Source: an uncultured Porphyromonadaceae bacterium (lineage in GTDB: Bacteria; Bacteroidota; Bacteroidia; Bacteroidales; Muribaculaceae). Taken from it: a stretch of 32,981 nucleotides of DNA. Both the position numbers and the translations under genes were made by a program. The DNA is taken from the NCBI GenBank assembly GCA_947175605.1, contig CAMWNH010000019.1, positions 1-32,981 on the forward strand. The letters run 5' to 3'. The notes under the pieces were generated by a model. It was not told the DNA's origin and did not search any database. It saw only the letters and a list, made by a program, of their open reading frames with translations. Shown here piece by piece: positions 17,375-25,900 of the stretch; within the stretch, counting starts at the first letter, position 1; every line of letters begins with the position of its first letter.

Positions 17375-18144
17375 TTTTTCTTCTTGTGTTTTGCAATTAT
17401 TTCTCTCCCCAGAAGCAGATGGCTTGTGGCGCCGCGGCTCTCGCTGTCATAGAGCAGGGCCGGAAGTCCGTGGCTCGGAGCCTCGCTCAGTCGGATGTTG
17501 CGCGGGATCACCGTGTTGAACACCATGTCTCCGAAGTGTCCCTTCAGCTCGTCGTAAATCTGGTTGGCCAGACGCAGGCGTGCATCGTACATCGTCAGTA
17601 GGAACCCCTCGATTTCAAGTCCCGGATTCAGCCGGCCCTTGATGATGCGGATCGTGTTCAGAAGCTTGCTGATGCCCTCCAGCGCGAAGTATTCCGCCTG
17701 CACCGGGATTATTACCGAGTCCGCGGCCGTAAGCGCGTTCACTGTGATAAGGCCCAGCGACGGCGAGCAGTCGATGATTATGTAGTCATACTTGTCCCGG
17801 ACAGGTTCCAGCAGGCGTGCCAGCACACGCTCGCGGTCATTCTTGTTGATTAGTTCGATTTCTGCCCCGGCAAGGTCTATCCGGGAGCCTACCAAATCAA
17901 GCCCTTCCATGCATGTGTGCACCTGCGAGCCATCCAGCGGATACCCGTCTACCATGCACTCATAAATTGACGAACTCATCGTCCGGGGGTCGATGCCGTA
18001 GCCCGAAGTTGCGTTGGCCTGCGGATCCGCGTCGATAATCAATACCGTTTTTCCTTCGTTTGCCAGCGAGGCAGCGAGATTGATCGTCGTGGTTGTCTTA
18101 CCAACGCCGCCCTTCTGGTTTGCGATTGCTATGATTTTTCCCAT
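17371..18144 (-). CDS. parA: ParA/Soj chromosome partitioning ATPase
   Basis: This is a cytoplasmic, nucleoid-binding ATPase that drives segregation with ParB. The 257-residue protein has the deviant Walker A motif KGGVGKTT (residues 11-18, signature lysine K11), Walker A' LIIDADPQ and Walker B IIIDCSPSLG. The basic tail REIIAKHKKKK fits DNA binding. It is the first gene of parA-parB-DUF5683-mltD. A TATCTTTG box lies about 30 bp upstream of the ATG, and a strong terminator just beyond it insulates the operon from upstream transcription. The short 257-residue form without an N-terminal extension matches chromosomal Soj rather than plasmid ParA. Confidence 0.96.
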   Translation of the reverse strand: MGKIIAIANQKGGVGKTTTTINLAASLANEGKTVLIIDADPQANATSGYGIDPRTMSSSIYECMVDGYPLDGSQVHTCMEGLDLVGSRIDLAGAEIELINKNDRERVLARLLEPVRDKYDYIIIDCSPSLGLITVNALTAADSVIIPVQAEYFALEGISKLLNTIRIIKGRLNPGLEIEGFLLTMYDARLRLANQIYDELKGHFGDMVFNTVIPRNIRLSEAPSHGLPALLYDSESRGATSHLLLGREIIAKHKKKK

Positions 18145-18173
18145 TGTATAAGGAGCTCAGGTGTTTGTCTCCA

Positions 18174-18181
18174 CAAAGATA
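18174..18181 (-). promoter_or_regulatory. -7 box of the parAB operon promoter
   Basis: TATCTTTG on the minus strand (18181-18174) matches the Bacteroidetes -7 consensus. The nearest upstream TTTG (18209-18206) is 24 bp away, wider than usual, and falls inside the terminator stem. Transcription should begin near 18167, giving a leader of about 23 nt. Confidence 0.5.
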
Positions 18182-18198
18182 GCAACATCCCGCCAAAT

Positions 18199-18234
18199 AA
18201 AAAAACAAATGTTCCACTTTCGTGAAACATTTGT
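18199..18234 (-). terminator. Strong intrinsic terminator upstream of parA
   Basis: On the minus strand a 13-bp stem (one G-U pair) between 18234-18222 and 18217-18205 is closed by a GAAA tetraloop (18221-18218). Seven Ts (18205-18199) follow. It should end transcripts arriving from the OmpP1 gene before parA begins. The stem contains TGTTTCAC and GTGGAACA, the half-sites of a parS element separated by the 4-nt loop. Confidence 0.8.
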
Positions 18235-18298
18235 CAATAACTCGCTTTTTTGTCAATAAATTCCCTCCGACCCCCGGTTTCAGTTCTTCCCGAACGTA

Positions 18299-18545
18299 GG
18301 GACGAGCCTCCGGCCCGTCCACAACGGACCCCCATCCGCCCGCGCAGAAAAAGACCGTAAAAAAAGCTACACAAGCTACCATAGCTACCCCGCAGGAATC
18401 AGCAGCCTCCCGCTCCGCAAAAATCATGATTAATCCCGATTGATCGCGATAAATCCCGATCAATCCCCAAAAAAATTTTTAGTCTAAGCCCCAAGCTTCA
18501 ACCCCGGGCAAATAGATGGGGACGAGCCTCCGGGCCGTCCCCATC
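18299..18545. repeat. Two copies of a GC-rich hairpin repeat in the parA-OmpP1 gap
   Basis: GGGACGAGCCTCCGG occurs at 18299-18313 and again at 18519-18533. Each copy continues into a CCGTCC half that folds back on the start. The second copy extends to a perfect 10-bp stem, GATGGGGACG (18515-18524) with CGTCCCCATC (18536-18545), and may terminate the OmpP1 transcript. Near-identical palindromes in one gap resemble REP-type dispersed elements. The rest of the 450-base gap holds a 10-bp tandem repeat, the sequence GCTAC three times (18367-18393) and no convincing gene. Confidence 0.6.
18428..18467. repeat. Four tandem 10-bp units next to parA
   Basis: The units GATTAATCCC, GATTGATCGC, GATAAATCCC and GATCAATCCC lie end to end, with consensus GATNAATCCC. 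A ten-base period puts each unit on the same face of the helix. I know of no protein that binds this sequence. Confidence 0.65.
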
Positions 18546-18593
18546 GTAATCACCCGCGAAGCGGAAATTCTTATTCGCTTCCGCGCCGGGCGG

Positions 18594-20207
18594 TCAAAAT
18601 TTGAATCCCGTCGATACAACGAACGAATGGATATTATCCTTGAAACTTGCCTGAGGTGCCTGATACTGCTCGAAATCCGAATAAGCGTGGAACGTACTTT
18701 CCTGATGTTTCCACTGATACGCCACATCAATATACCACATCTTGTAGCGGTAGCCCAGACCGAACGACAGATTGCCCGTATCCTTGCCAAGAGTGTAGGA
18801 TGCATCTGTACCCGCTGTGACTACCGATGCGCCGCGAACCTCCGTTGCCTCACGCACATGGCTTGTCTGATAGTTGTAGCCCGCACGCACAGAGAACTGG
18901 GGCGTCACGCGATATTCAAGACCCGCGCGGATGATGTCGCCGCCCTTGAAGTAGCTCTTGATGTCGTCGTTCACCTGTGTGTCCGTCACGTATTCCGGGC
19001 CCCAGGCGTTGTTGTACGACTGATACTTGCTCCGCATGTCCTGATACTGTACGCGTTCATAATCAACACTCAGAATAGCCTTGCCACCGAAAGTATAGCT
19101 CATGCCCGCCATAATGCGCCAGGGCATGTTCAGACGTGAATTGTAGCTGTAGAGATCAGTATTCTCCCGTCCTGCCTCCGGATTCGTCTTGCTTTCGGGC
19201 ATTGCGGGATTGTAGTAGCTGTAGTTCGCGTATGCGTCTCCCTCATGCGTGAGAGTGTACCACGTGGGAGTATGGATGGCAAAACCTACTCGGAAGTCAT
19301 CCGTCGGGCGCACTATCACGCCGAATTTCAGGTTCACGCCCGTACCGCTGATGGTTTTGTAAGAGTCGATGTCGAATCCTGCATTACCCGTCACGGTCGT
19401 CTGTGCGCTTTCCGACCAGATGCGTGCGTTCTCCATGCTCTCGCTGTAGAGTACGCTGCGGCTGTAGCTGATATCCTGAATTCCGATACCCAGACCCCAG
19501 TAGACTACATCCGAGACGTTGCCGCCGAAGTCAATGTTGTATTCATCGACATATCCGGCTTCCTCGACAGTATATTCTGCGTCGCCTACCGTGTTGTTCT
19601 GGAAAAGTCCTGCATACTGGCCGTTCACCGTCGGATTGATCATCGCCGTCGTATAGCCTAAGATGCTCATCCAGTCAGCCCCGCTGTCCTGATACGGATT
19701 ATAGTTTTCCCCGAAGTCAAGCTCTCGAGGCGACTCTGTCGTATACGATGCGATGTAGTTCGACAGCGATGTTTCTGTCGGCAGGTTGTAACCCTGATGT
19801 CGTCTATGGAAGGTGTTCAGTCGTTGATAGCCTACACCCCAGGTGAAGCTCTTCAGTGCCGAATTGAGATTCACCGTCCCCACATACCCGAAGTTGTCGA
19901 AGTTGGCCTTCGTCTGCGAATTGTGGAAATTATATCCGGGAGTCTCCGACGAATAGTTGCGTTTTGCAACATCGAAAGTCAATCCTATTTCGCTGCGGCG
20001 GTAGAGGCCGAGGCCTGCCGGGTTCTGCGAGAGGCTTGAAAGATCACCGCCCAGGGAGGTGAATGCGCCGCCCATGGCCACGAATCGTGCCGTACCACGG
20101 ACATCCGAGCCGTTCAGCTCGTTAGCGTCGATAGCGCTCTGGGCCATCAGTGCAAAAGGTAGCATCATCGCTCCCGCAGCTATGCCGCTTCTCCATGTTT
20201 TTTTCAT
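18594..20207 (-). CDS. OmpP1/FadL/TodX-type outer-membrane transport protein
   Basis: This beta-barrel family takes up long-chain fatty acids or other hydrophobic compounds in Proteobacteria. The Bacteroidetes members are of unproven substrate. The 537-residue protein has a signal peptide (to about residue 22, FALMAQ). The N-terminal plug region (GTARFVAMGGAFTSLGGDLSSLSQNPAGLGLYRRSEIGL) carries the NPA motif of the family. Many amphipathic strands follow, and the protein ends in an outer-membrane C-terminus (VVSTGFKF, terminal Phe). It begins 50 bp after the Trp/Gly-rich gene on the same strand, so the two are probably co-transcribed. Confidence 0.92.
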   Translation of the reverse strand: MKKTWRSGIAAGAMMLPFALMAQSAIDANELNGSDVRGTARFVAMGGAFTSLGGDLSSLSQNPAGLGLYRRSEIGLTFDVAKRNYSSETPGYNFHNSQTKANFDNFGYVGTVNLNSALKSFTWGVGYQRLNTFHRRHQGYNLPTETSLSNYIASYTTESPRELDFGENYNPYQDSGADWMSILGYTTAMINPTVNGQYAGLFQNNTVGDAEYTVEEAGYVDEYNIDFGGNVSDVVYWGLGIGIQDISYSRSVLYSESMENARIWSESAQTTVTGNAGFDIDSYKTISGTGVNLKFGVIVRPTDDFRVGFAIHTPTWYTLTHEGDAYANYSYYNPAMPESKTNPEAGRENTDLYSYNSRLNMPWRIMAGMSYTFGGKAILSVDYERVQYQDMRSKYQSYNNAWGPEYVTDTQVNDDIKSYFKGGDIIRAGLEYRVTPQFSVRAGYNYQTSHVREATEVRGASVVTAGTDASYTLGKDTGNLSFGLGYRYKMWYIDVAYQWKHQESTFHAYSDFEQYQAPQASFKDNIHSFVVSTGFKF

Positions 20208-20257
20208 ATCGTATTCAGTTGAAAGGTGTTATCTTTTTTTGTTGCGCTGAATGAAGT

Positions 20258-21421
20258 TTAGCGTCCGCGTCCGCGGGATGCGCCGCCGCCTCCTCTGCTG
20301 CCGCCGCCACCGCTGAAGCTGCTGCCGCGGCTACTGCTGCCGAAACTGCTCGACGACGATCGGCTCGACGAACTTGAACTGCGCGAGGGCGAGTAGTTGC
20401 TGTTGCTCGACTGCGATTGGCCGCTGTTGTAGTTGCTGCGGCCGCGCCCCGATGCTCCGGAAATCACCGGCCTGTCCTGCGTGCCGTGATTCGACGAATT
20501 CACCCCACCGGGACGCTGCTGGCTCAGCGAGCTGTTCCATACCTCATGCGTATTGTTGATATTGCCGTTTGTCACACGTCCGCGGCCCATGTTGCCGGGT
20601 CGTACGCTCCCGGAGGGAGTCAGATTGTTCGGGCGTGCATTTCCGCTGGCATAGCCGTGAGGTCTTGATGCGCCGGGAATTCCGGACGGACGCCATTGGT
20701 TGCTCGGTCCTATCCAACCCATACCGGGATACCAGGGATTCGGACCCCAGCCGGGACCCCAGTTCCAGCCCCAGTTCCAGCTCCAGCCGAGCCCCCAGCC
20801 CATATCGAACCACGGGTCATACCAGCCCAGGCCCCAGTTCCAGGCATAGTTCCAAACCCAGGGCCATCCGTAGCGCGGGGCGTAATAGCCGCCGTAGAAC
20901 GACGAGTAGGGCCAGCCGTTGTTCACGTATATGTTCACAACCGTCGGGTTTTCCTGTGCGGCCGTGGCAGCGTAGTAGTACTCCTGAAGCTCCTCGTCAG
21001 GATTTTGCGTTACTATTGAATCGTTGTGGAAACGCTCGATGCGGCGCGTGTAAGCGAAATCCGTCAGGCCGGCTATATGGAGCCCTGTCGTGTCAGCGGG
21101 CATCTCGCCCACAAGGAACGAGCCGTGGCGGTTGTAGCTGTCCACGTTCATGTCAAGACCGCTCATCGGGTGCGCTTCGCTGTATGCCGCTGTCATCGAA
21201 TCCTGACGCGCTATTCGTGCCTCGTACTCTTTACGGGCCTTTTCGGCTGCGGCGCGCTGTTTGGCCGCGGCCTCCTTCTTCTGCTTTTCGGCCTTGGCGG
21301 GCGAGTAGTAGAGGTCGTCATCGTAATCGTCGGCATGTACACATGGCGACAGCACAATTCCCCCGAAGGCCATTAGAGCCACCGTGGCGAGGCGAAGTTT
21401 GCTGAAGATAGTCGTGTTCAT
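20258..21421 (-). CDS. Secreted low-complexity protein, Trp/Gly-rich centre and Ser/RGG tail
   Basis: I do not recognise a named family. The 387-residue product has a signal peptide (ALMAFGGIVLSPCVHADD). A charged helical segment rich in Lys, Ala and Glu (about 40-80) and a short folded-looking region (85-165) follow. The centre (about 165-245) alternates Trp, Gly, Tyr and Pro, as in GWSWNWGWNWGPGWGP, and holds more than 20 tryptophans. A Gly/Asn/Ser-rich stretch follows, then a long Ser run, ending in GGGGSRGGGGASRGRGR. It is likely a cell-surface or periplasmic protein. It shares a transcript with the OmpP1 gene and has a good promoter with a leader of about 135 nt. Its exact role is unknown. 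Confidence 0.8.
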   Translation of the reverse strand: MNTTIFSKLRLATVALMAFGGIVLSPCVHADDYDDDLYYSPAKAEKQKKEAAAKQRAAAEKARKEYEARIARQDSMTAAYSEAHPMSGLDMNVDSYNRHGSFLVGEMPADTTGLHIAGLTDFAYTRRIERFHNDSIVTQNPDEELQEYYYAATAAQENPTVVNIYVNNGWPYSSFYGGYYAPRYGWPWVWNYAWNWGLGWYDPWFDMGWGLGWSWNWGWNWGPGWGPNPWYPGMGWIGPSNQWRPSGIPGASRPHGYASGNARPNNLTPSGSVRPGNMGRGRVTNGNINNTHEVWNSSLSQQRPGGVNSSNHGTQDRPVISGASGRGRSNYNSGQSQSSNSNYSPSRSSSSSSRSSSSSFGSSSRGSSFSGGGGSRGGGGASRGRGR

Positions 21422-21523
21422 AGTCTCGTCTCCTGTATGTTATTAAAATGCTGTTTACTTGCGTTTGGTTTCCGCGGACGGAAAAATTTTTTATTTCTTT
21501 TTAGACTCTCAAAAAGCCTGATA

Positions 21524-21543
21524 GTTTAAAAAGCCGTTTAAAC
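21524..21543. repeat. Inverted repeat in the 5' leader of the Trp/Gly-rich gene
   Basis: GTTTAAA (21524-21530) and TTTAAAC (21537-21543) are perfect 7-bp arms around AAGCCG. It lies 13-32 nt inside the predicted transcript, so it could be an mRNA hairpin or an operator. The rest of the 313-base divergent gap holds promoters in both directions and no gene. Confidence 0.4.
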
Positions 21544-21561
21544 AAAATCCGGTGTCGGTCT

Positions 21562-21592
21562 GCAAAGATAATACATCAATCGCTAAAATCAA
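21562..21592 (-). promoter_or_regulatory. Promoter of the Trp/Gly-rich protein and OmpP1 genes
   Basis: On the minus strand TTG (21592-21590) is followed after 19 bp by TATCTTTGC (21570-21562), an excellent match to the Bacteroidetes consensus. The start near 21556 leaves a leader of about 135 nt, unusually long for this window. Confidence 0.75.
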
Positions 21593-21638
21593 GCTTTTTT
21601 TTACGAGTAGCGGACAATTTTTGTCGTTTTGCCCCTTT

Positions 21639-21655
21639 GTGCACATCGTGTGCGC
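21639..21655. promoter_or_regulatory. Near-palindrome upstream of the efflux operon, possible operator
   Basis: GTGCACA (21639-21645), a TCG spacer and TGTGCGC (21649-21655) form a 7-3-7 inverted repeat with one mismatch. It lies about 40 bp upstream of the efflux -7 box. Its position suits a regulator, but no regulator gene is adjacent. Confidence 0.35.
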
Positions 21656-21694
21656 ATTATGGGCGCTCGCGAAGGCCGTATGCTATTTTTTTTG

Positions 21695-21703
21695 TACTTT
21701 TGC
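21695..21703 (+). promoter_or_regulatory. -7 box of the metal efflux operon
   Basis: TACTTTTGC (21695-21703) matches TAnnTTTGC and predicts a start near 21709, about 26 nt before the adaptor ATG. No TTG lies at the expected distance upstream, so the promoter may be weak or activator-dependent. Confidence 0.5.
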
Positions 21704-21734
21704 ATAACCTAAAACACATTCATCTCACGATTGC

Positions 21735-22925
21735 ATGAAAAAATTCAACATACGGCTCGCCTCGTACTCCATCGGAATCCTCGCTCTTCTGTTTGCTCCC
21801 TCCTGCAAAAGCGAGGCTGAGGACGAGCACCATCACCATCACGGCCACGAACATCCCTCCCACGCCGCCCACCACGACCATGACCACGACTCGGATGCGG
21901 AAGAAGAATCCGATGAGATAACTCTTAGCCCCGAAATGGCCGACCGTTTCGGTGTCGTTTGTGACACTGTTTCTCTCGGCGACTTCGTTGAAGTTATCCA
22001 CGCTCCGGCCCGTGTACTTGCCACCGGCGCGGAAGTTGCCACAGTCGCCGCTCCTACTTCCGGAATAGTTTCCTATTCCCGTTCAGCACTCCCCGGGCGG
22101 GAGGTGAGTCGCGGCACCTCGCTTGCCTCGATCCGTTCGGGTGCCGTCACAGGCGGAAATCCCAATCTCGCAGCGAAAGCTGCTCTCGACGCTGCCTCCC
22201 GCGAGCTCGAGCGCCTCAAGCCCCTGTACGAGGAACGTCTTGTCACGGCTTCCGAGTACAATGCTGCCGTGGCCGCATACGAGTCAGCCCGTGCCGCATA
22301 CAGTTCGGCCGCGGCATCGGGCGCTGCCACAGCCCCTATTTCCGGCGTGATTCTGAGCATCGACGCCACCGAGGGAAGTTTTGTCGAGGTTGGCACTCCA
22401 TTGGCTACGATTGCCACTGATCGCAATCTCACGGTCCGTCTCGACGTGCCACGCTCGTTCGGACGTCGTCTCGCCGACTTCACCGATGCGCGTCTTGATC
22501 TCGGCGACGGTTCTTCCATGCTCCTGTCCTCGCTTGGTGGCAAGAGAGTCGGGGCGGCCACCTCTCCTGCTGCAACTTCCGCCTCTGCCTACATCCCGGT
22601 TTTCTTTTCGGTCCCAAACACGGATGGTGCCCTCTCGAGTGGTGCGGGCTTTGATGCTTGGTTGCTGGGTGCCAATCGGCCGGGTGTGATCGCAGTGCCC
22701 GTGACCGCACTTTCCGAGCAGATGGGAGAATACTTTGTCTATGAACGTCTTGACGATGAATGCTATCGGAAACTTCCCGTGCGTCTTGGCTCGTCCGATG
22801 GCGCGCGTGTTGAGATTCTTGAGGGTTTACAAACCGGTCAAGTCATTGTATTTAAGGGTGCTACCACTCTTCGCCTGTCTGAAAATGCCAAGGCCATTCC
22901 CGAAGGTCATTCGCATAATCATTGA
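21735..22925 (+). CDS. RND efflux periplasmic adaptor lipoprotein with His-rich N-terminus (CusB/CzcB type)
   Basis: This membrane-fusion protein bridges the RND pump and the outer-membrane channel. The 396-residue product has a signal peptide ending in APSC (Cys24), suggesting lipid anchoring in the inner membrane. Right after it, residues 31-51 carry a cluster of histidines (HHHHHGHEH, then HHDHDHD), and the C-terminus again ends in GHSHNH; both are plausible metal-capture sites. The lipoyl/barrel halves (TVAAPTSGIVSYS and TAPISGVILSIDATEGSFVEVGTPLATI) enclose a helical hairpin (about 145-190). It is the first gene of the three-gene operon, with the pump starting 15 bp later. The metal is not determined. 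Confidence 0.92.
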   Translation: MKKFNIRLASYSIGILALLFAPSCKSEAEDEHHHHHGHEHPSHAAHHDHDHDSDAEEESDEITLSPEMADRFGVVCDTVSLGDFVEVIHAPARVLATGAEVATVAAPTSGIVSYSRSALPGREVSRGTSLASIRSGAVTGGNPNLAAKAALDAASRELERLKPLYEERLVTASEYNAAVAAYESARAAYSSAAASGAATAPISGVILSIDATEGSFVEVGTPLATIATDRNLTVRLDVPRSFGRRLADFTDARLDLGDGSSMLLSSLGGKRVGAATSPAATSASAYIPVFFSVPNTDGALSSGAGFDAWLLGANRPGVIAVPVTALSEQMGEYFVYERLDDECYRKLPVRLGSSDGARVEILEGLQTGQVIVFKGATTLRLSENAKAIPEGHSHNH

Positions 22926-22940
22926 TTTTTTATCCGGCTT

Positions 22941-25900
22941 ATGCTCAATAAGATAATTCACGCATCCCTACAGAACCGTCTTGCCGTTATCGGTCTCACT
23001 TGTGTCCTTTTGTTTGCCGGCCTCTTCACCCTCCTGCGGATGGATGTCGATATCTTCCCCGACCTCAACGCTCCCACCGTGGTGATTATGACGGAAGCTC
23101 CCGGCCTCGCGGCGGAAGAAGTCGAAAACATTGTCACATACCCGGTTGAAACTGCCGTTAACGGCTCAAATGGTGTGAGACGTGTGCGCTCGTCCTCCAC
23201 AACCGGTTTTTCTGTCGTTTGGGTGGAATTTGATTGGGGCACAGATGTTTATCGTGCGCGTCAGATTGTAGCGGAACGACTCGAATCTATGGCCGAGACG
23301 CTCCCCGCAGGTGTGTCGAAGCCGGTCATGGGGCCGCAATCCTCTATTCTCGGGGAAGTTATGATTATCGGCCTCACATCCGATTCAGTAGGCATGCTCG
23401 AGCTTCGACGTTTGGCGGATACCGCAGTCCGTCCTCGTCTTTTGGCTCTCGGAGGCGTATCGCAGGTTAGCGTTATAGGTGGCGATGCTCCTGAATATCA
23501 GATAAAAATAGACCCGGGACGCATGCTTTCCTATGGTGTGTCCTTAGCCGAGCTAATGGATGCCGCCGAGGCTGTCAATGACAACGCCCGTGGCGGCATA
23601 GTCTACGACTATGGCAATGAATATATCGTCAAGGCGCGTCTGAATACAACCGATCCGGCCGATATTGCGAGAGCGGTTATCCGTTCGAATCCTTCAACAG
23701 GTGAAACCGTCACGATTGGGGATGTGGCTGATGTTGAGATAGATGGCCGCCGTCCGCGCACGGGTCTTGCCAGTGTCGAGGGGCAGCCGGCCGTGCTTGT
23801 CACGGTAACCAAACAACCCGAACAGGGCACATTGTCTCTTACGGAAAATATTGATAAAGAGCTTACTGACATTGCCGCTTCTCTTCCCGAGGGTGTCCGG
23901 CTTAAAAGTGATATCTTCCGTCAGAGCGACTTTATCGATGCGTCCGTCTCGAATCTCCGGCAGTCGCTTCTCGAAGGCGCGCTATTCGTTATCATTGTGC
24001 TATTTATCTTCCTGATGAATCTTCGCACAACCGTTATCTCGGTTATAGCACTTCCTCTTTCGATAATTGTGTCTGTATTGATTCTTAACATGCTGGGATA
24101 CAGCATCAATACCATGGTCCTTGGCGGCATAGCTATAGCTATAGGTTGTCTGGTAGACGACGCGATCGTAGATGTTGAGAATGTATACAAACGTCTGCGA
24201 CAGAATCGATTACTCCCGCCTGACGAACGGAAATCCGTGCTCGATGTGGTCTATCACGCATCGGCCGAGGTGCGTATGCCCATCTTCAATTCCACACTGA
24301 TCATTGTGGCAGCCTTCCTGCCTCTATTTTTTCTAACCGGCATCGAAGGCCGTCTGATGCGTCCGCTGGGGGTGTCCTTCATCGTTTCCCTGGTAGCTTC
24401 GACAATCGTGGCATTAACCCTAACCCCGGTGCTTTGCTCCTTCCTTCTTGGTGCCGAGCCTAAAGACGGGAATAAGGATAATTCAGGACAGGATCCGGCT
24501 CTGACCCGTTGGCTGAAAGCTCTTTACGGGCGTGCCCTCGGGTTTTCTCTCGCCCATACCAAGGCTCTTCTCATTTCCACAGGAGCTGTTTTTCTCCTGG
24601 CCATGTGTCTGTTTTTCACGCTTGGCCGCAGTTTCCTCCCTTCGTTCAATGAAGGCTCATTCACGATTAATATTTCAGCCCTGCCGGGTATTTCTCTCGA
24701 GGAGAGCGATCGTATAGGTCGAGAGGCCGAACGACTGATTCTCGAGATTCCCGAGGTTCGGACGGTGGCGCGCAAGACCGGTCGTGCGGAGCTTGACGAG
24801 CACTCGCAAGGTGCCAATGGGTCGGAAATCGAAGCGCCCTATGTCCTTGATAAAGGCCGTTCGCGTAGTGAAGTAAGTGCCGAGTTGCGCAAGAAACTCG
24901 GTGAGCTCCCGGGTGTTGTGGTCGAGATCGGCCAGCCTATTTCGCATAGAATTGATGCGATGCTTTCCGGTACACAGGCGCAGATTGCCATTAAGGTATT
25001 CGGACCCGAATTGCCCCGGCTTGTGTCGCTTGGGCATGATATTCAAAAGATTATCAAGTCTGTGCCGGGTGTGGTGGATGCAAATGTCGAGCAACTCATA
25101 GAGCGCCCGGAAGTCGTGATTACACCACGTCGCAATATGTTGGCCATGAACGGCATACGCATGGCCGACTTTAACCGTGCTGTTTCTGTCGCACTGGGAG
25201 GTGCCGAAGTCTCTCAAGTCTATGACGGTGGATTCAGTTATGCCGTTTCTGTTGTCCTCGATCCTCGTTTCCGTAATAGCCTTGATGATTTGAAGCGACT
25301 TACCGTGGATGGCGCTACAGGCCCCGTCGCTCTTTCCGAGATCGCTGACATTCAGTCGACTACCGGCCCCAACGGTATCAATCGAGAAAACGTGCGCCGT
25401 CGACTCATCGTATCGGCCAACGTTGAAGGCCGCGACCTTCACGGAACAGTGGAGGATATTCGTCATCGCATATCCGAGAATGTAAAACTCCCTGAAGGTT
25501 ACTTCATAAGCTATGGCGGCCAGTTTGAAAGTGAAGAACAGGCCTCGCGCACTCTGCTATGGACTTCCCTGGCAGCACTACTTGTCATTTTCATGTTGCT
25601 CTACAGTGAGTTCAAGAATACCGCCGAGTCACTAACTATTTTGCTCAACATGCCTCTTGCGCTGATCGGTGCGGTCTTCCTCCTTGTGTGTGTCGGCAAA
25701 CCATTGAATATTCCTGCCATCATCGGATTCATATCGCTTATGGGTATTACAACCCGCAATGGAATGTTGCTGATGAGCAGGTACAATCGCCTGAAGGCTG
25801 AGGGTATGCCTCTTGACCGCCGAATAATGGAAGGCTCGTCCGATCGACTGCTGCCCATTATCATGACAGCCCTGACTTCTGCGCTTGCACTTGTGCCTAT

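Noticed and set aside
18210-18229. A parS centromere site (TGTTCCAC and GTGAAACA) just upstream of parA
   Set aside because: The half-sites are separated by 4 bp, whereas the canonical 16-bp parS has none. The element also makes a complete intrinsic terminator on the minus strand, which explains it better. It is kept as a finding only because of the double match.
18367-18393. Short direct repeats (GCTAC three times) considered as a CRISPR or iteron array
   Set aside because: The units are only 5 bases with uneven 6-base gaps; there are no spacers of regular length and no cas genes in the window.
24675-25466. Minus-strand frame of 263 codons inside the metal pump gene
   Set aside because: It is antisense to the conserved porter region of the RND pump and has no promoter or recognisable domain.
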